Part shown: positions 1 to 12,841 of the stretch, in pieces | How positions within the stretch are numbered: the stretch's first letter is position 1 | Layout: every line of letters starts with the position of its first letter | NCBI GenBank assembly: GCA_021292165.1 | Contig: CM037879.1 | Coordinates: 261,585,921-261,649,920 of the forward strand | Reading direction: 5' to 3' | DNA from: Shinisaurus crocodilurus | Taxonomy: Eukaryota > Chordata > Lepidosauria > Squamata > Shinisauridae | DNA: 64,000 nucleotides | Translations under genes and position numbers: made by a program | Notes under the pieces: generated by a model | What the model was told of the DNA's origin: nothing | The model's database searches: none | Seen by the model: the letters and a program-made list of their open reading frames with translations, nothing else

Positions 1-988
<988 letters not shown>

Positions 989-2184
989 CTAAAGGTCAAG
1001 AATTACATAAATCTAGCAAAATGCAGCATTTCCATTTTATAGTCAGTATCCGTTTTGAAAACATGGATTCTCTTTAGTGGTAAAACAGCTTTAGCTTTTC
1101 ATCTATCCGCTAGGTTTTATGGTAGGAAAATCTGGCGAATCTTTGCACAAATGGTAATGATACACTGTCACCAGTATTATGAAATTCGATGTTCCAAGGC
1201 TTTGCCATAGACGTTGGTTATCTGTTTATTATAGACAGGGCTCCCGATAATCTTAGACGCATTTCAGTCTTCATGGGAGCTACTGGGAAGTGACTGAATT
1301 GCCACGTCTAAATATATTATTTATTTACAAGCCACACTATAAAAAGAAGTTCACAGAATAAAAACAACAGATTCATAATCAATAAAACCTCAGGCCTTTG
1401 GGCCAAACCTAGCCCTCCTGCAGGCCAAATCCAGCCCTCTGGGGTCCCTCAGATGGCTCCACCCCCTTTCCCCCAAGTGCCAACTGTTTGGTGGATTCCT
1501 GGCTTTTGTGCAGTCCCTCCCTCCCTCCCCCCATTCTAAAAGCTTGGAATGCCTCTCCTAAGGCTTAGTTACTGGCATTTTTGCTATTTTGGTGTTTTTG
1601 TTCCCAGCCCCTTTTTCCTCTGGTCCCATTCACCACTGGAATGAGGCCTGCAAGAGCTACTCAGAATTGAATTTGGTCCTTGAGCTGAAGGAAGTTCCCC
1701 ATCCCTACAGCCTAGTGACAACGAAGGATCAATGAGCACCCCTCAGCTACAAACCTGGTCCTTCAGGGGGAGCGCAAACCCATCTAGAACAAGCTACCCA
1801 CTTACACGGGCAGACAAACCCACAATACCTCCATCTTGTCTGGATTGAGTTTATTGGCCCTCATCCAGTTAAGAAAGAGGGTGCCTGGGAGCGATCATGT
1901 CAATCACCCTAGTCATCTCTGCATTCCACAGAGCAACCAGGGTTTCAACAGGCACACCAGCCGGAAAAAACGCCAGAGCTTTCCAGAATCCTTCAGTATC
2001 TTATCTCCAGGGTGGACTATTCCAATAGGTCACCCACCCTTGCAGGGCGTTGCTATATAAAAGAGACAGTCTAATACAGTTGCTCTATTAAAGACACAGC
2101 AAATACACAAAATTTACCATTCACAACTGATGAGGCTTGCATATTTTGAACTCTGATGCAGGTGCCTTGAGTACAAAACATTTA
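989..2184 (-). other. POLR3B intron 13, part
   Basis: Apart from the hAT-like remnant at 1388-1710, I see no exon or RNA gene in this intronic stretch. The polypyrimidine tract and acceptor of exon 14 are at its left edge. Confidence 0.5.
1388..1710. mobile_element. hAT-like non-autonomous element remnant
   Basis: This stretch matches by eye the element at 33903-34790, sharing the landmarks CCATTCTAAAAG, GCTTAGTTACTGGCA and CACTGGAATGA. Related sequence in reverse orientation is at about 58050-58400. The inverted ends around GGCCAAACCTAGCCCTC and GAAGTTCCCCATCCCTAC resemble hAT-type termini. It has no coding capacity. The superfamily assignment is inferred from end sequences. Confidence 0.5.
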
Positions 2185-2434
2185 CAGTCATGCCTTGGAT
2201 TGAGAGCATAATTCATTCCGGGAACGTGCTTGTAATCCAAAATACTCTTATATCAAAACGAAATCCCCCCCAAAAAATCTGTACAGAGATTTTTAATTTA
2301 AGCCATACTACAGTACTTATATTGCAAGACGTCGCTTGTATATCAAGTAAAAAAAAATTAAATAAATATTTAAAAATTTGCTTGTCTTGCAAAATGCTCT
2401 CAAACCAAGTTACTTGCAATCCAAGGTATTACTG
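2185..2434. mobile_element. pogo-like MITE, copy 1 (250 bp)
   Basis: A 250-bp element with inverted ends CAGTCATGCCTTGGATT at the left and AATCCAAGGTATTACTG at the right, flanked by TA (2183-2184 and 2435-2436). A TA target and CAGT ends fit the Tc1/mariner superfamily, pogo/Tigger type. The inside is a decayed palindrome with no coding capacity. Confidence 0.75.
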
Positions 2435-2614
2435 TACAGTAATACCTCGGATTACGAGTAACCCGGTTTACGAGTTTCTCGTAAGACAAGGAAAAATTTG
2501 GCATAAATTTACATTTGAAAGACGAGCAAGTCTCGCAACACGAGCCAGCCGCTGCTGCCGCATGTGGCTCCTGTTGCGAAATGTCTTTCAAATTTAAATT
2601 TATGCTAGCAACAC

Positions 2615-3215
2615 GAGGCGCCGGCTGAGCGAGCGGCCGCCGCCTCGCGCTGCTGCTCCGGCGGGCCAAGCGAGTGGCCAGGAGGCGGGGGCATCCCTGG
2701 AGGCGAGGTGCGGCCGGGCTCGGCCGCTGCTTCGCGCTGCTGCGCTGGCCGGCTGAGTAGCCAGGAGGTGGGGACTTCCGTAGAGGCGAGGCCGGGCTCG
2801 GCCACTGCCTTGCACTACTGCGCTGGCCGGCTGAGTAGCCAAGAGGTGGGGGCTTCCGTGGAGGCGCGACAGGGCCGGATGTGACGCGACGGGACCGCCG
2901 GCGGCGTGGGCGGCTCGCTTTCAAAGGTACCAAGCGGCAGGAGCCCGTGAGCCTGCCCGGGAGCAGGCATTGCAGCGCGCGAGGCACTTCGCCTCCACGG
3001 AAGCCCCCACCTCTTGGCTACTTGACCAGCCAGCGCAGCAGCGCGAGGCAGCGGCCGAGCCCGGCTGTGCCTCGCGGGAAGCCCCTACCTCCTGGCTACT
3101 CGGCCGGCTGGAGCAGCAGCGCGAGGCGGCTGCCGAGCCCGGCTGCGCCTCACCTCCAGGCCACTCCTGGCAGAGCAAGTGGAGGCGAGGCGCGGCCAGG
3201 AGCAGGCACATCAGC
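2615..3215. repeat. GC-rich tandem and inverted repeat block
   Basis: Roughly 80-bp units recur, marked by GGCTGAGTAGCCAGGAGGTG near 2750 and GGCTGAGTAGCCAAGAGGTG near 2830. They return in inverted orientation after about 2975, for example CACCTCTTGGCTACTTGACC near 3007 and CTACCTCCTGGCTACTCGGC near 3087. The two arms could fold around a centre near 2930. Open frames here on both strands rich in A, R, P and S are by-products of composition, not genes. Confidence 0.75.
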
Positions 3216-3251
3216 GAGTTTCCCCATTAGAAATTATGGGAACTCCGCTGA

Positions 3252-3331
3252 TTCGTTCCACAACCATTTAATCACTGCTTTGCCGGCTCCCTCCATGGGG
3301 CAAAGCAGTGATTAAATGGTTGTGGGACGAA
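3252..3331. repeat. Near-perfect hairpin, 33-bp arms
   Basis: The left arm 3252-3284 begins TTCGTTCCACAACC. The right arm 3299-3331 is its reverse complement with one mismatch. The loop is 14 nt. It lies inside the pogo-like element, 11 bp before the L1 target duplication. Confidence 0.9.
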
Positions 3332-3528
3332 TAATCTGAATTCCCATTATTTCTTTTTTTTTTTTTTTAAATATTTTATTTATTTTTCAAAGCAAATTAT
3401 AACACAGAAAATATATTTAGCAAAATACAAAATTATCACACAAATATAACATAATCAACATACAATAAATCATAAAGTGCTCCCCCCCACCCTTCAAGGG
3501 ACCAATTAATATACTTCTATCCTCTTGA

Positions 3529-6500
3529 TCAAATAAAGTCTAAATTCCAAAAATATAACATATCCTGACAAGGCATGCTACCCTTCCCCTTTATTAATAC
3601 ATAGTCTAGTAATTGATTCCATATCTCCATAAAATTATTCTTCTTTAGCAATCCTTTTTTACATTTGATACTACTAGTTAGTTTATCATTTAGGGCTATG
3701 CCCCAAACTTCCTTATACCAGTCTGTTATTAGGAAAACATGTTGCACTTTCCAATTTCTCGCTATCATTAGCCTGGCCGCAGTTAACAAGTTTACAATTA
3801 ACTCCTTCATATTTTGATCACAAATAAGCTTCTCAGTTATTGATAACAATGCTAATTTTGGACAGACCTCTAAATTAGTACCAATAATTTTCGCTATTTC
3901 TGTAAAAACCTCTCGCCAAAACACCAATACATTTTTACAACTCCACCACATATGAGCATATGTCCCTTTTTCCTGACATCCTCTCCAACATAATGCAGAA
4001 CAATTATTATCTATTCTATTTAATCTTACTGGAGTTAAATACCATCTCCAAATTAGTTTATAAAAATTTTCCTTTATCCTAATTGACATCATTTTCACAA
4101 TCCGTCTATCCCATATATTGTTCCACCCCACCTTCGAGGTCACTTCTTCAAATTCATTATCCCATACAGTCTTAAGCTGATCCTCTTGTTCTTTTGCTTT
4201 TTGGATCAATCTATATAAATCCCTTGTTATACCTCTTGTTGATGGTAGGCCTGGTAGGCCGTCTCTAGACATGACCATCTTTTCAAAATTAGTTAAATCT
4301 CTCTCGTACTCAGTTTTCCTTTTCCATTTCTTCGACCACTGTTCTAACTGTAGTAAATTTAACCACGATAATCTTCTTCTCCCAACAATTTCCATTATTT
4401 GATCTCTAGTCCCCATCTTTTCCACCCAATCGGTCAATCTAATAACCCTTTCTTCTCTTAGTTTACTCTCCAGCTCTAATCTTAAGTTTTCAGGGAAATC
4501 CTTAAGAGCTACCACCGGAGTTAATGGAGATATCCCTGGTATAAATATGCTCTTCATAGTACCCCAAATCATTAACAAATTTCTTAGAAAAGGGTTGTCT
4601 ATATTTTTTATCAATTTATTATTATTTTTTTGAAAAAAAATATTCCCCAAAGTACTACGTAGTTCACATGTTTCTAACTCCAACCACATTATTTCTTTAG
4701 GGCGTGCTATAATATCCACTATATGTCTTAATTGATTCGCTATATAATACCATTTTAAATTCGGCAGTCCCAAACCCCCTACTTTTTGTGCTTTATACCA
4801 TCTTGTTTTAGTAATCCTAGATTTTTTCCCTCCATTACAATATGTATTAATAATTGATTGCCAATCTTTAAGTTCCTTATCTGATATCGCACTTGGTATC
4901 ATCCGAAATAAAAAATTTATCTTTGGCAAAATCTTCATTTTAATCAAAGCAATTTTACCAAACCAGGAAAGTCCAATTTTTTTATACTCCTCTATTTTAT
5001 TCTTTACCTCATTCTTTAATTTCCTATAATTCTGATCTCCCAATTTATCTATATCTTTTGGAATTACAATTCCTAAATATTTAATTACATTATTAATCTT
5101 ATAATTACTTTTTTTTTTACACATTTCAATCTCTTCTCTTTTACTATAGTTAAACAACAAAAATTTAGATTTATCCCAATTAATCTGTAGCCCCGTTACT
5201 TCCCCGAACTCCTTTAAATGATTCTCCACTCTATCCATATTTTCCATAGGGTTTTCGATTGTCAAAAGAGTATCATCTGCAAAAAGATTTATTTTTATCT
5301 TCTCCCTAATCCCTATCCCCCCTATATTTCTATCTTCTCTAAATACATTTGCTAAAATCTCCATTACCAATGCAAACAAAATAGGCGAAAGGGGACATCC
5401 TTGTCTAGTTCCTCGACCTAGGTAAATTTGCTCTGTTAAACCATCATTTACTACAACTGATGAAACATTTTTTGAATACAATTGATTAACTACTCCTCTA
5501 AATCTTTCTCCAAACCCCATAATTTTAATTAAACTTTTTAATGCTGGCCATTCCACGCAATCAAAGGCTTTAAAAATATCTAACGCTATTACCCCTGCTC
5601 TCAATTTATTTTTCTTTATTAAATATATTATATTTAAAACTCTTCTTGTTAAATCTGCCATTTGTCTTCCTTGCATAAAACCACATTGGTCTATCCCGAC
5701 ATATTTAGTAATAAACTTGTTCATCCTTCTCGCTAATATTGCTGTCATCAATTTTGCATCTTGATTTATTAAGGAAATGGGTCTATAGGAACCTGGCTCC
5801 GTTAAGTCCTTCTCTGGCTTCGGGATTAAAATAATCTTAGATTGCTTCCATGAAGAGGGGATCTCTCCCCCCTCCAAAAAAATATCATTAAATAACCTCT
5901 TTAGTCTTGGAACCAACATTTTCTTAAAGACCTTGTAGTATTCAGCCCCTAAACCATCCAGTCCAGGGGTCTTACCCTCTTTCAGTTTATTTATTGCATA
6001 TTCTATTTCCAATTCTGAAAAAGGTTGTTCCATAATTTCTCTATCTTCATCCACTAGTCTAATTTTAAAATGCTTTCCTATATATTCATTAATCCTCTCT
6101 TCCATACATTCTCCAGCCTTGTACAATTCTGAATAAAATTCATGAAATATTTTTAATTTGTCCTGCATTAAATTATGACCTTTCCCTTTTTTATCTTTAA
6201 TTGCCCCAACTATACTTTTTTCTTTCTTTTTTTGTGTGGATCTTGCTAACATTTTCGAATTCTTATTGCTATTTTCAAAAAACTCTCTTTTCAAATAAAT
6301 CAAGTTTCTCTGAACTTTTTCCAAATCTTTCTTTTCCAACTCTTTCCTTTTAGCTTGTAATTCAGCAAAGACCTTGTTCTCCCTTTCCTTCAAAAACTTC
6401 ATTTCCAAATCCCTAATCTCCCCTTCTAACTTTTTAGTAAACTGTTCTTGTTTTTTCCTTAGTATCACACCCTCCCTGATACTTATCCCTCTCATCACTG

Positions 6501-7374
6501 CCTTCATTGTGTCCCAAACAACCGCTTCCGAGCAGACTCCCGAGTCATTAAACAACCAAATCTCTCGCATTTCCTTTTCTATCTTTTCTATAATATATTT
6601 ATGCTGTAAAATCTTGCAATTCAATCTCCAACTCCTTGCTTCTCTATAATCCTTCTTTATTTTAATATCCATATTAACTATAGCATGATCCGAAACTTTT
6701 ATAACACCTATTTCTGAACTCATCACTCTTGACATCAGGGACTTGGAAACAAAAATATAATCTATCCTAGAAAAGTTCTTCGTGGCTGGTGAATAATACG
6801 TATACCCTCTTTCCAAACCCTTTACCCCTCTGCAAACATCAACCAATCCTTCCTTATTAATTATTTTATTTAATACCGTTATATTGTTTCTCTTCTCTTG
6901 TCCTGTCGGATTTGATTTATCAATATTTTTGTCCATCACCATATTAAAATCCCCAGCCATAATTACCAAACCCTTTTGTGGCTCCCCCATTTCCTTAATC
7001 ACTTTTTGATAAAATTCTTCTTGATTTTCATTTGGTGCATACATATTAACCAATATATATTCTTCACCTCCCAATAATCCAAATATTATTATAAATCTTC
7101 CCTTAACATCCTTCTTTACCTTAATCACCTTAAAACCACATTTCTTTGAAATAATAATTGCCACCCCTCTTGACTTGGATGAACCATAAGCTCTCTCATA
7201 TGTCATAGACCATCGCAGTTTTAATTCATTTACCCCCTCCTTTGATTGGTGAGTTTCTTGTAAGCATATAATATCCGCCTTATCCTTGTTGAGGAGTGCT
7301 TCAATCCGTCTTCGTTTCAACATGGAACCCAGGCCTTTAACATTTAAAGTAGCAACTCTCAAGTATGAAGCCAT
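3529..7374 (-). CDS. L1 ORF2 protein: endonuclease and reverse transcriptase
   Basis: A 1281-codon open frame, close to the usual L1 ORF2 length of about 1275. An apurinic-like endonuclease domain comes first (about residues 1-240), with NVKGL, the QETH motif, AGDFNM, RIDYIFVS and the SDH motif all present. The reverse transcriptase domain (about 450-780) follows, with SYRPISLIN, ALDIFKAFDCVEW, GTRQGCPLSP and the catalytic LFADD. A C-terminal cysteine-histidine knuckle of form C-x3-C-x7-H-x4-C is near residue 1150 (CWRGC to SC). These parts nick target DNA and prime reverse transcription from it. No frameshift or internal stop is present, which suggests a young copy. Without ORF1 it could not complete the usual L1 cycle alone in cis. 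Start chosen: the ATG giving MASYLRVATLN, just before the conserved endonuclease start. Confidence 0.96.
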   Translation of the reverse strand: MASYLRVATLNVKGLGSMLKRRRIEALLNKDKADIICLQETHQSKEGVNELKLRWSMTYERAYGSSKSRGVAIIISKKCGFKVIKVKKDVKGRFIIIFGLLGGEEYILVNMYAPNENQEEFYQKVIKEMGEPQKGLVIMAGDFNMVMDKNIDKSNPTGQEKRNNITVLNKIINKEGLVDVCRGVKGLERGYTYYSPATKNFSRIDYIFVSKSLMSRVMSSEIGVIKVSDHAIVNMDIKIKKDYREARSWRLNCKILQHKYIIEKIEKEMREIWLFNDSGVCSEAVVWDTMKAVMRGISIREGVILRKKQEQFTKKLEGEIRDLEMKFLKERENKVFAELQAKRKELEKKDLEKVQRNLIYLKREFFENSNKNSKMLARSTQKKKEKSIVGAIKDKKGKGHNLMQDKLKIFHEFYSELYKAGECMEERINEYIGKHFKIRLVDEDREIMEQPFSELEIEYAINKLKEGKTPGLDGLGAEYYKVFKKMLVPRLKRLFNDIFLEGGEIPSSWKQSKIILIPKPEKDLTEPGSYRPISLINQDAKLMTAILARRMNKFITKYVGIDQCGFMQGRQMADLTRRVLNIIYLIKKNKLRAGVIALDIFKAFDCVEWPALKSLIKIMGFGERFRGVVNQLYSKNVSSVVVNDGLTEQIYLGRGTRQGCPLSPILFALVMEILANVFREDRNIGGIGIREKIKINLFADDTLLTIENPMENMDRVENHLKEFGEVTGLQINWDKSKFLLFNYSKREEIEMCKKKSNYKINNVIKYLGIVIPKDIDKLGDQNYRKLKNEVKNKIEEYKKIGLSWFGKIALIKMKILPKINFLFRMIPSAISDKELKDWQSIINTYCNGGKKSRITKTRWYKAQKVGGLGLPNLKWYYIANQLRHIVDIIARPKEIMWLELETCELRSTLGNIFFQKNNNKLIKNIDNPFLRNLLMIWGTMKSIFIPGISPLTPVVALKDFPENLRLELESKLREERVIRLTDWVEKMGTRDQIMEIVGRRRLSWLNLLQLEQWSKKWKRKTEYERDLTNFEKMVMSRDGLPGLPSTRGITRDLYRLIQKAKEQEDQLKTVWDNEFEEVTSKVGWNNIWDRRIVKMMSIRIKENFYKLIWRWYLTPVRLNRIDNNCSALCWRGCQEKGTYAHMWWSCKNVLVFWREVFTEIAKIIGTNLEVCPKLALLSITEKLICDQNMKELIVNLLTAARLMIARNWKVQHVFLITDWYKEVWGIALNDKLTSSIKCKKGLLKKNNFMEIWNQLLDYVLIKGKGSMPCQDMLYFWNLDFI

Positions 7375-7627
7375 CTCCAGTCTTTGTCCATCTTAAATTG
7401 CTGGTCCCTATTAGTGAAATAAAACACTACAACACACACCCTACCCCTACCCCACACCCTATTACCCCATTCCCTACATATATAAGCATTCCCCCCTTTA
7501 TCATCCTTGAAGAAAATCTTCATGACCCCGGCCTGCCACGCCAACAAAAAAGGGGGGGGGAGACAAACCCACCCACCAAGCAACTGACCCGTAGATCCCT
7601 CCCAATTAATCTTTTATCCTTATTCAT
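7375..7627 (-). other. L1 sequence upstream of ORF2 (truncation point)
   Basis: About 250 bp between the ORF2 start and the right target duplication. It would correspond to the ORF1-ORF2 spacer or the tail of ORF1 in a full-length L1. A 74-codon frame overlaps it but I cannot identify an ORF1 domain in it. Confidence 0.6.
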
Positions 7628-7727
7628 CCCATTATTTCTAATGGGGAAACTCGCTTTGATGTACGAGTATTTTGGACTACGAGCATGGTTCTGGAACGAA
7701 TTATGCTCGTAATCCAAGGTATTACTG

Positions 7728-9552
<1,825 letters not shown>

Positions 9553-9559
9553 GTTTGAG

Positions 9560-10591
9560 TGGAAGACCGACAACCTGGTCTTCTGCGCGGGTTCAATGCT
9601 AAGGGGGTAGCGAGCCCTGGGGCGGGCCTTCTCTGAGGTCCCCACGCCTCACCCTTAGCCCAGAACAAAGGGATAACTTATAGCCACAAAAGTATCTTTT
9701 AGAAAACAAGTTTATTTACAAAATTACCTTCACAAACCCAGACCCACGCCAGCAATACAGCTTATCAGTACGGTACAAAGTAGCAAGCAAGAAGTCTCAA
9801 GGACACCGTGATTTCAGGGCTCTCAGCTAGTTAGTTCAGCTCGGGCCCCGGCAGAGGCCCGGTCAACCGCACGCGGCTAGCTGGGTTCCCGGCGGAGGCC
9901 CGGTCAACCGCACGTGGCTAGCTGGGTTCCCGGCGGAGGCCCGGTCTGCCCAAGCGGCCAGTTGGGTTCCCGGCGGGGGCCTGGTCTACCCAAGCGGCTT
10001 GTGAGTGATTTCAGCTTGGTTTTCCAGGGGTCCGGTCACCCAAGCGGCCAGTGATTTCAGCTAGCTGGAGCGCGCCGGGTGCTGCTACCCGGGGTTGCCG
10101 ATCTTTCGTTCCCTTACCCCAGGCATGGGCAAGATTGCTGACAGAGACCAGTTCTCTTGCGCAGGGTGTTTTATACCTTGGTGTTTCAGGTAGCCCTTCT
10201 CTCCGTGATCAGGTGGTTTGACACCCTCCCTGAGGGGCGGCCTTTTGGGTCAGGTGGGGTGACGCCCTCCCCCCATGGGATGGGGTCCCTTTGAAGCCAC
10301 TTGCTTAATGGTCCCATCCTATGGTGTTGAGTGGCCATTTCTTAGGGGTGCCGAAGTGTCTGCTTTGGAGAGGTATTCAAGTCTTATGTAGATGGGGCTG
10401 ATATGCGAGAGCATTGACAAACCTGGTGATGCTTCCTGCCTTCCCCCCTGGGGTGATTCTATGCAGATGTTGTTTGTCCCCTTTGGCATCTGTGGAGACT
10501 GGCTGTCTCCCCCCCCCCCCCGGGTCTCCTTCCCCCCTCCTTGGTGAGTGTGTGTGTGTCAGGCAGGGGGCTTAGGTTGGCTTTCTCCACA
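9560..10591 (-). repeat. 3' LTR of Gmr1-like element
   Basis: About 1031 bp, very similar to 15271-16344. The outer end reads TGGAAGACCGACAACC (the other LTR has TGAAGACC) and the inner end CTTTCTCCACA. On the minus strand it holds a TATAAAACACC box near 10155-10166 and an AATAAA signal at 9711-9716. Over the first 330 bp I count by eye about five substitutions and two short indels relative to the other LTR. Confidence 0.93.
9838..10065 (-). repeat. LTR-internal tandem repeats, five units
   Basis: Units of about 40-55 bp each contain a GGGTTCCCGGCGGAGGCCCG-like core followed by CAAGCGGC or CGCACGCGGCTAGCT. Five units are seen here against six in the other LTR. Confidence 0.8.
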
Positions 10592-12841
10592 TCTCCCCCC
10601 CGGGGAAAAGATGGCATTGGGGTCCCACACCCCAATTTCCCATCGACTTGCTTATCACCTGAGAAAGCCCGGGAGAGTGCATCAGCCAAGACATTGTCCT
10701 TACCTTTGATGTGCTCAATTTCGAAGTCAAAGTCTTGCAGTGCCAGACTCTACCGTAGGAGTTTTTGGTTGTTGCCTTTGACTCTATCTAACCAGCACAG
10801 GGGGGAATGGTCGGTCTGCAGGCGGAACCGTCTCCCCCAGAGGTAGGGGCGCAACTTGGTGATGGCCCACACCACGGCCAGGCACTCTTTCTCAATGGTG
10901 ACAAGACTATGTTCTCTGGGCAGGAGTTTCTTGCTCAGGTAGGCAACGGGGCGCAGCCCTTCTCCTATCTTCTCTTGTAATTACACCGCCCCCATCCCGG
11001 CCTCAGAGGCATCTGTCTGTAGAACGAAGGGGGATTTGAAGTTTGGGGCTTGCAGAATGGGAGCTGCCGTGAGGCAGGCTTTTAACCTGTCGAAAGCGGT
11101 CTGGCAAGCCGTGGTCCACTGGACCCTGTTCGGTTGGCGCTTTTTACAAAGATCAGTCAGAGGGGCAGCTAGCTGACTGAAGTGTGGCACAAACTTCTGA
11201 TAGTACCCCGCAAGTCTCAGAAAAGCCTGCACCTGTTTTTTGGTTGCGGGTTGGGGCCATTTCTGAACCGACTCTATCTTAGCTTCTATGGGTTTGATGC
11301 TCCCCCCTCCGACCCGATGTCCAAGGTACTTAACTTCCCTTAGCTCTACCTGGCACTTCTTTGCTTTCACTGTCAACTCAGCGTCTCGGATTTGCTGGAA
11401 GACCTGCCGGACATGCTGCAGATGCTGTTCCCAAGTGGAGCTAAAGATAGCTATGTCGTCTAGATAGGCACAGGCAACTTCTCCCAACCCGTTCAGCATT
11501 CCATTCACTAGCCTCTGAAAGGTTGCCGGACCGTTCCGGACTCTGAAGGGAAGAGTGGTGAACTGGAATAAACCTAGGTGTGTGACAAAGGCAGACTTGA
11601 GAGCAGCATCCGCGTCCAGCGGTACTTGCCAGTAGCCCTTGGTGAGGTCTAGGGTGGTAATGTACTTGGCCCTCTCTAGCTTCTCTAGCAAGACATCTAT
11701 GTTGGGGATGGGGTAGGGGTCAGGGACGGTCACCTTATTGATTTTCTGATAGTCCACACAGAACCGCACCCCCCCATCTTTTTTGGCCACCAGGACAATC
11801 GGGGAGGACCATGGGCTAGAACTAGGAACGATCACCCCTAGGTCTAACATGGCTTTGACTTCTTCCGCAATGACCTGAGCGTGGGGTCCCACCACCCGGT
11901 ATGGCAGAGATTGCAGAGGGGGGCTGTCACCCGTTTGAATGGTGTGCTGGATGAGTGGGGTCCGCCCAGGGCGGTTTGAGAACATGGTCTCAAATTCATC
12001 CAGCACCCGCTTCATTTGCTCTCGCTGAGCCTCGGACAGGGCGGGTGACAGTGAAATTTCTTCTATCTCCCCGCCATCCCCCCATTCTCCCAACAGATCT
12101 CCATCAGCGAAATCTTTATCATTATGTTCCTTCACACAGCCCATTCCCGCACTCTGGTCTACATATAATTTCAACATATTCACATGAAACACTTTACATT
12201 TTTCAGGAGTCTCGGCAAAGAGTATTCTGTAGTTGACTGGTTTAAGTTTCTCAACTACAGTCTCCAGACCCTCCCACTTAAGACACAGCTTGTTCGTTTT
12301 GAGGGTACGCAGAACTAACACTTTATCACCCACCTCAAAAGTCCGGGCTACTGCTGTTTTATCATACAGCTCCTTTTGCCGCTGCTGGGCTGCCTTCAGA
12401 TGCTGTTGGGCGGCTTCTCGAACGCTGTGGAGGGTGTCTCGTAGCAGCCGCAGAAAAGTGTGAACCGGCACAGGCGAGCTGTCGGCAGCCCCCTCCCACT
12501 CCTCCTGCAACAAAGCCAAGGGCCCTTGTAGTTTTCTGCCAAACATCAGTTCATTCGGGGAAAACCCGAGGCTTTCTTGCGGAGCATCTCGGTAGGCAAA
12601 GAGGAGATAGGGTAGGGCTTGGTCTTAAGTTCCCGGGTGACGGCTAGCGTACGCCCGGATCATTTTCTCCAAAGTCTGGTTGAAGCGTTCAACCAGTCCG
12701 TTGGTCTCGTGGTGGTAAGGCACCGAAGTTACATGGTCAACCCCCCCCAGGTCTCACATCTTCTGGAACAGTTTAGACATGAACCCGGTGCCGCAGTCCG
12801 ACACGACCGTGCAGGGCATTCCTAAGCGGGCAAAGAGAGAG
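10459..12841 (-). pseudogene. Gmr1-like pol: integrase C-terminus, RT and RNase H
   Basis: The longest open part is 10981-12546 (521 codons). Its first ~140 residues carry an integrase C-terminal GPY/F-like module (LKWEGLETVVEKLKP). Reverse transcriptase follows, with DLGVIVPSSSPWSSPIV, VRFCVDYQKIN, TLDLTKGYWQVPL and the catalytic AYLDDIAIF. RNase H begins at LQTDASEAG and runs on through a TAA at 10981-10983 (visible after it: TIEKECLAVVWA, LQTDHSPL) to ADALSRAF near 10680. A further in-frame TAG interrupts RNase H near 10754. Upstream, the same frame reads back into the integrase core with stops at 12625-12627 and 12754-12756, to a frameshift near 12842. The open frame after ADALSRAF crosses the polypurine tract into the 3' LTR. 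Fusion of the integrase tail to RT in one open frame fixes the gene order. Confidence 0.92.
10592..10601 (-). other. Polypurine tract of the LTR element
   Basis: On the minus strand GGGGGGGAGA lies directly before the 3' LTR, where plus-strand DNA synthesis is normally primed. Position and composition support the call. Confidence 0.8.

Larger units (their letters stand above)
3343..7639 (-). mobile_element. L1 LINE with 12-bp target-site duplication
   Basis: The element body is about 3355-7627 on the minus strand. It is bounded by direct repeats CCCATTATTTCT at 3343-3354 and 7628-7639. On the minus strand its 3' end is an A-tail (plus-strand T run about 3354-3368) preceded by AATAAA motifs and a short 3' UTR. 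It contains one full-length ORF2 and about 250 bp before it. ORF1 is absent, so the copy is 5'-truncated just upstream of ORF2. It is inserted in the pogo-like element and lies in the sense direction of POLR3B. Confidence 0.93.
2437..7727. mobile_element. pogo-like element, copy 2, interrupted by L1
   Basis: It begins CAGTAATACCTCGG at 2437 and ends CCAAGGTATTACTG at 7727, flanked by TA at 2435-2436 (shared with copy 1) and TA at 7728-7729. The left part (2437-3354) holds a small foldback at about 2498-2608 (TTTGGCATAAATTTAC against its inverted partner), a GC-rich inverted repeat and a 33-bp-arm hairpin. The right end (7640-7727) is the simple terminal part. An L1 sits between. Without the L1 the element is about 1.0 kb. 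No transposase frame is recognisable, so it is non-autonomous. Confidence 0.7.

Noticed and set aside
2400..3315. Several overlapping frames of 66-195 codons rich in A, R, P and S on both strands
   Set aside because: They lie in a GC-rich tandem and inverted repeat inside a pogo-like element and mirror each other on opposite strands; composition explains them.
9838..10065. CRISPR-like array of short repeats with spacers
   Set aside because: Units are contiguous with no unique spacers, are in an LTR and occur in both LTRs of a retrotransposon in a vertebrate intron.
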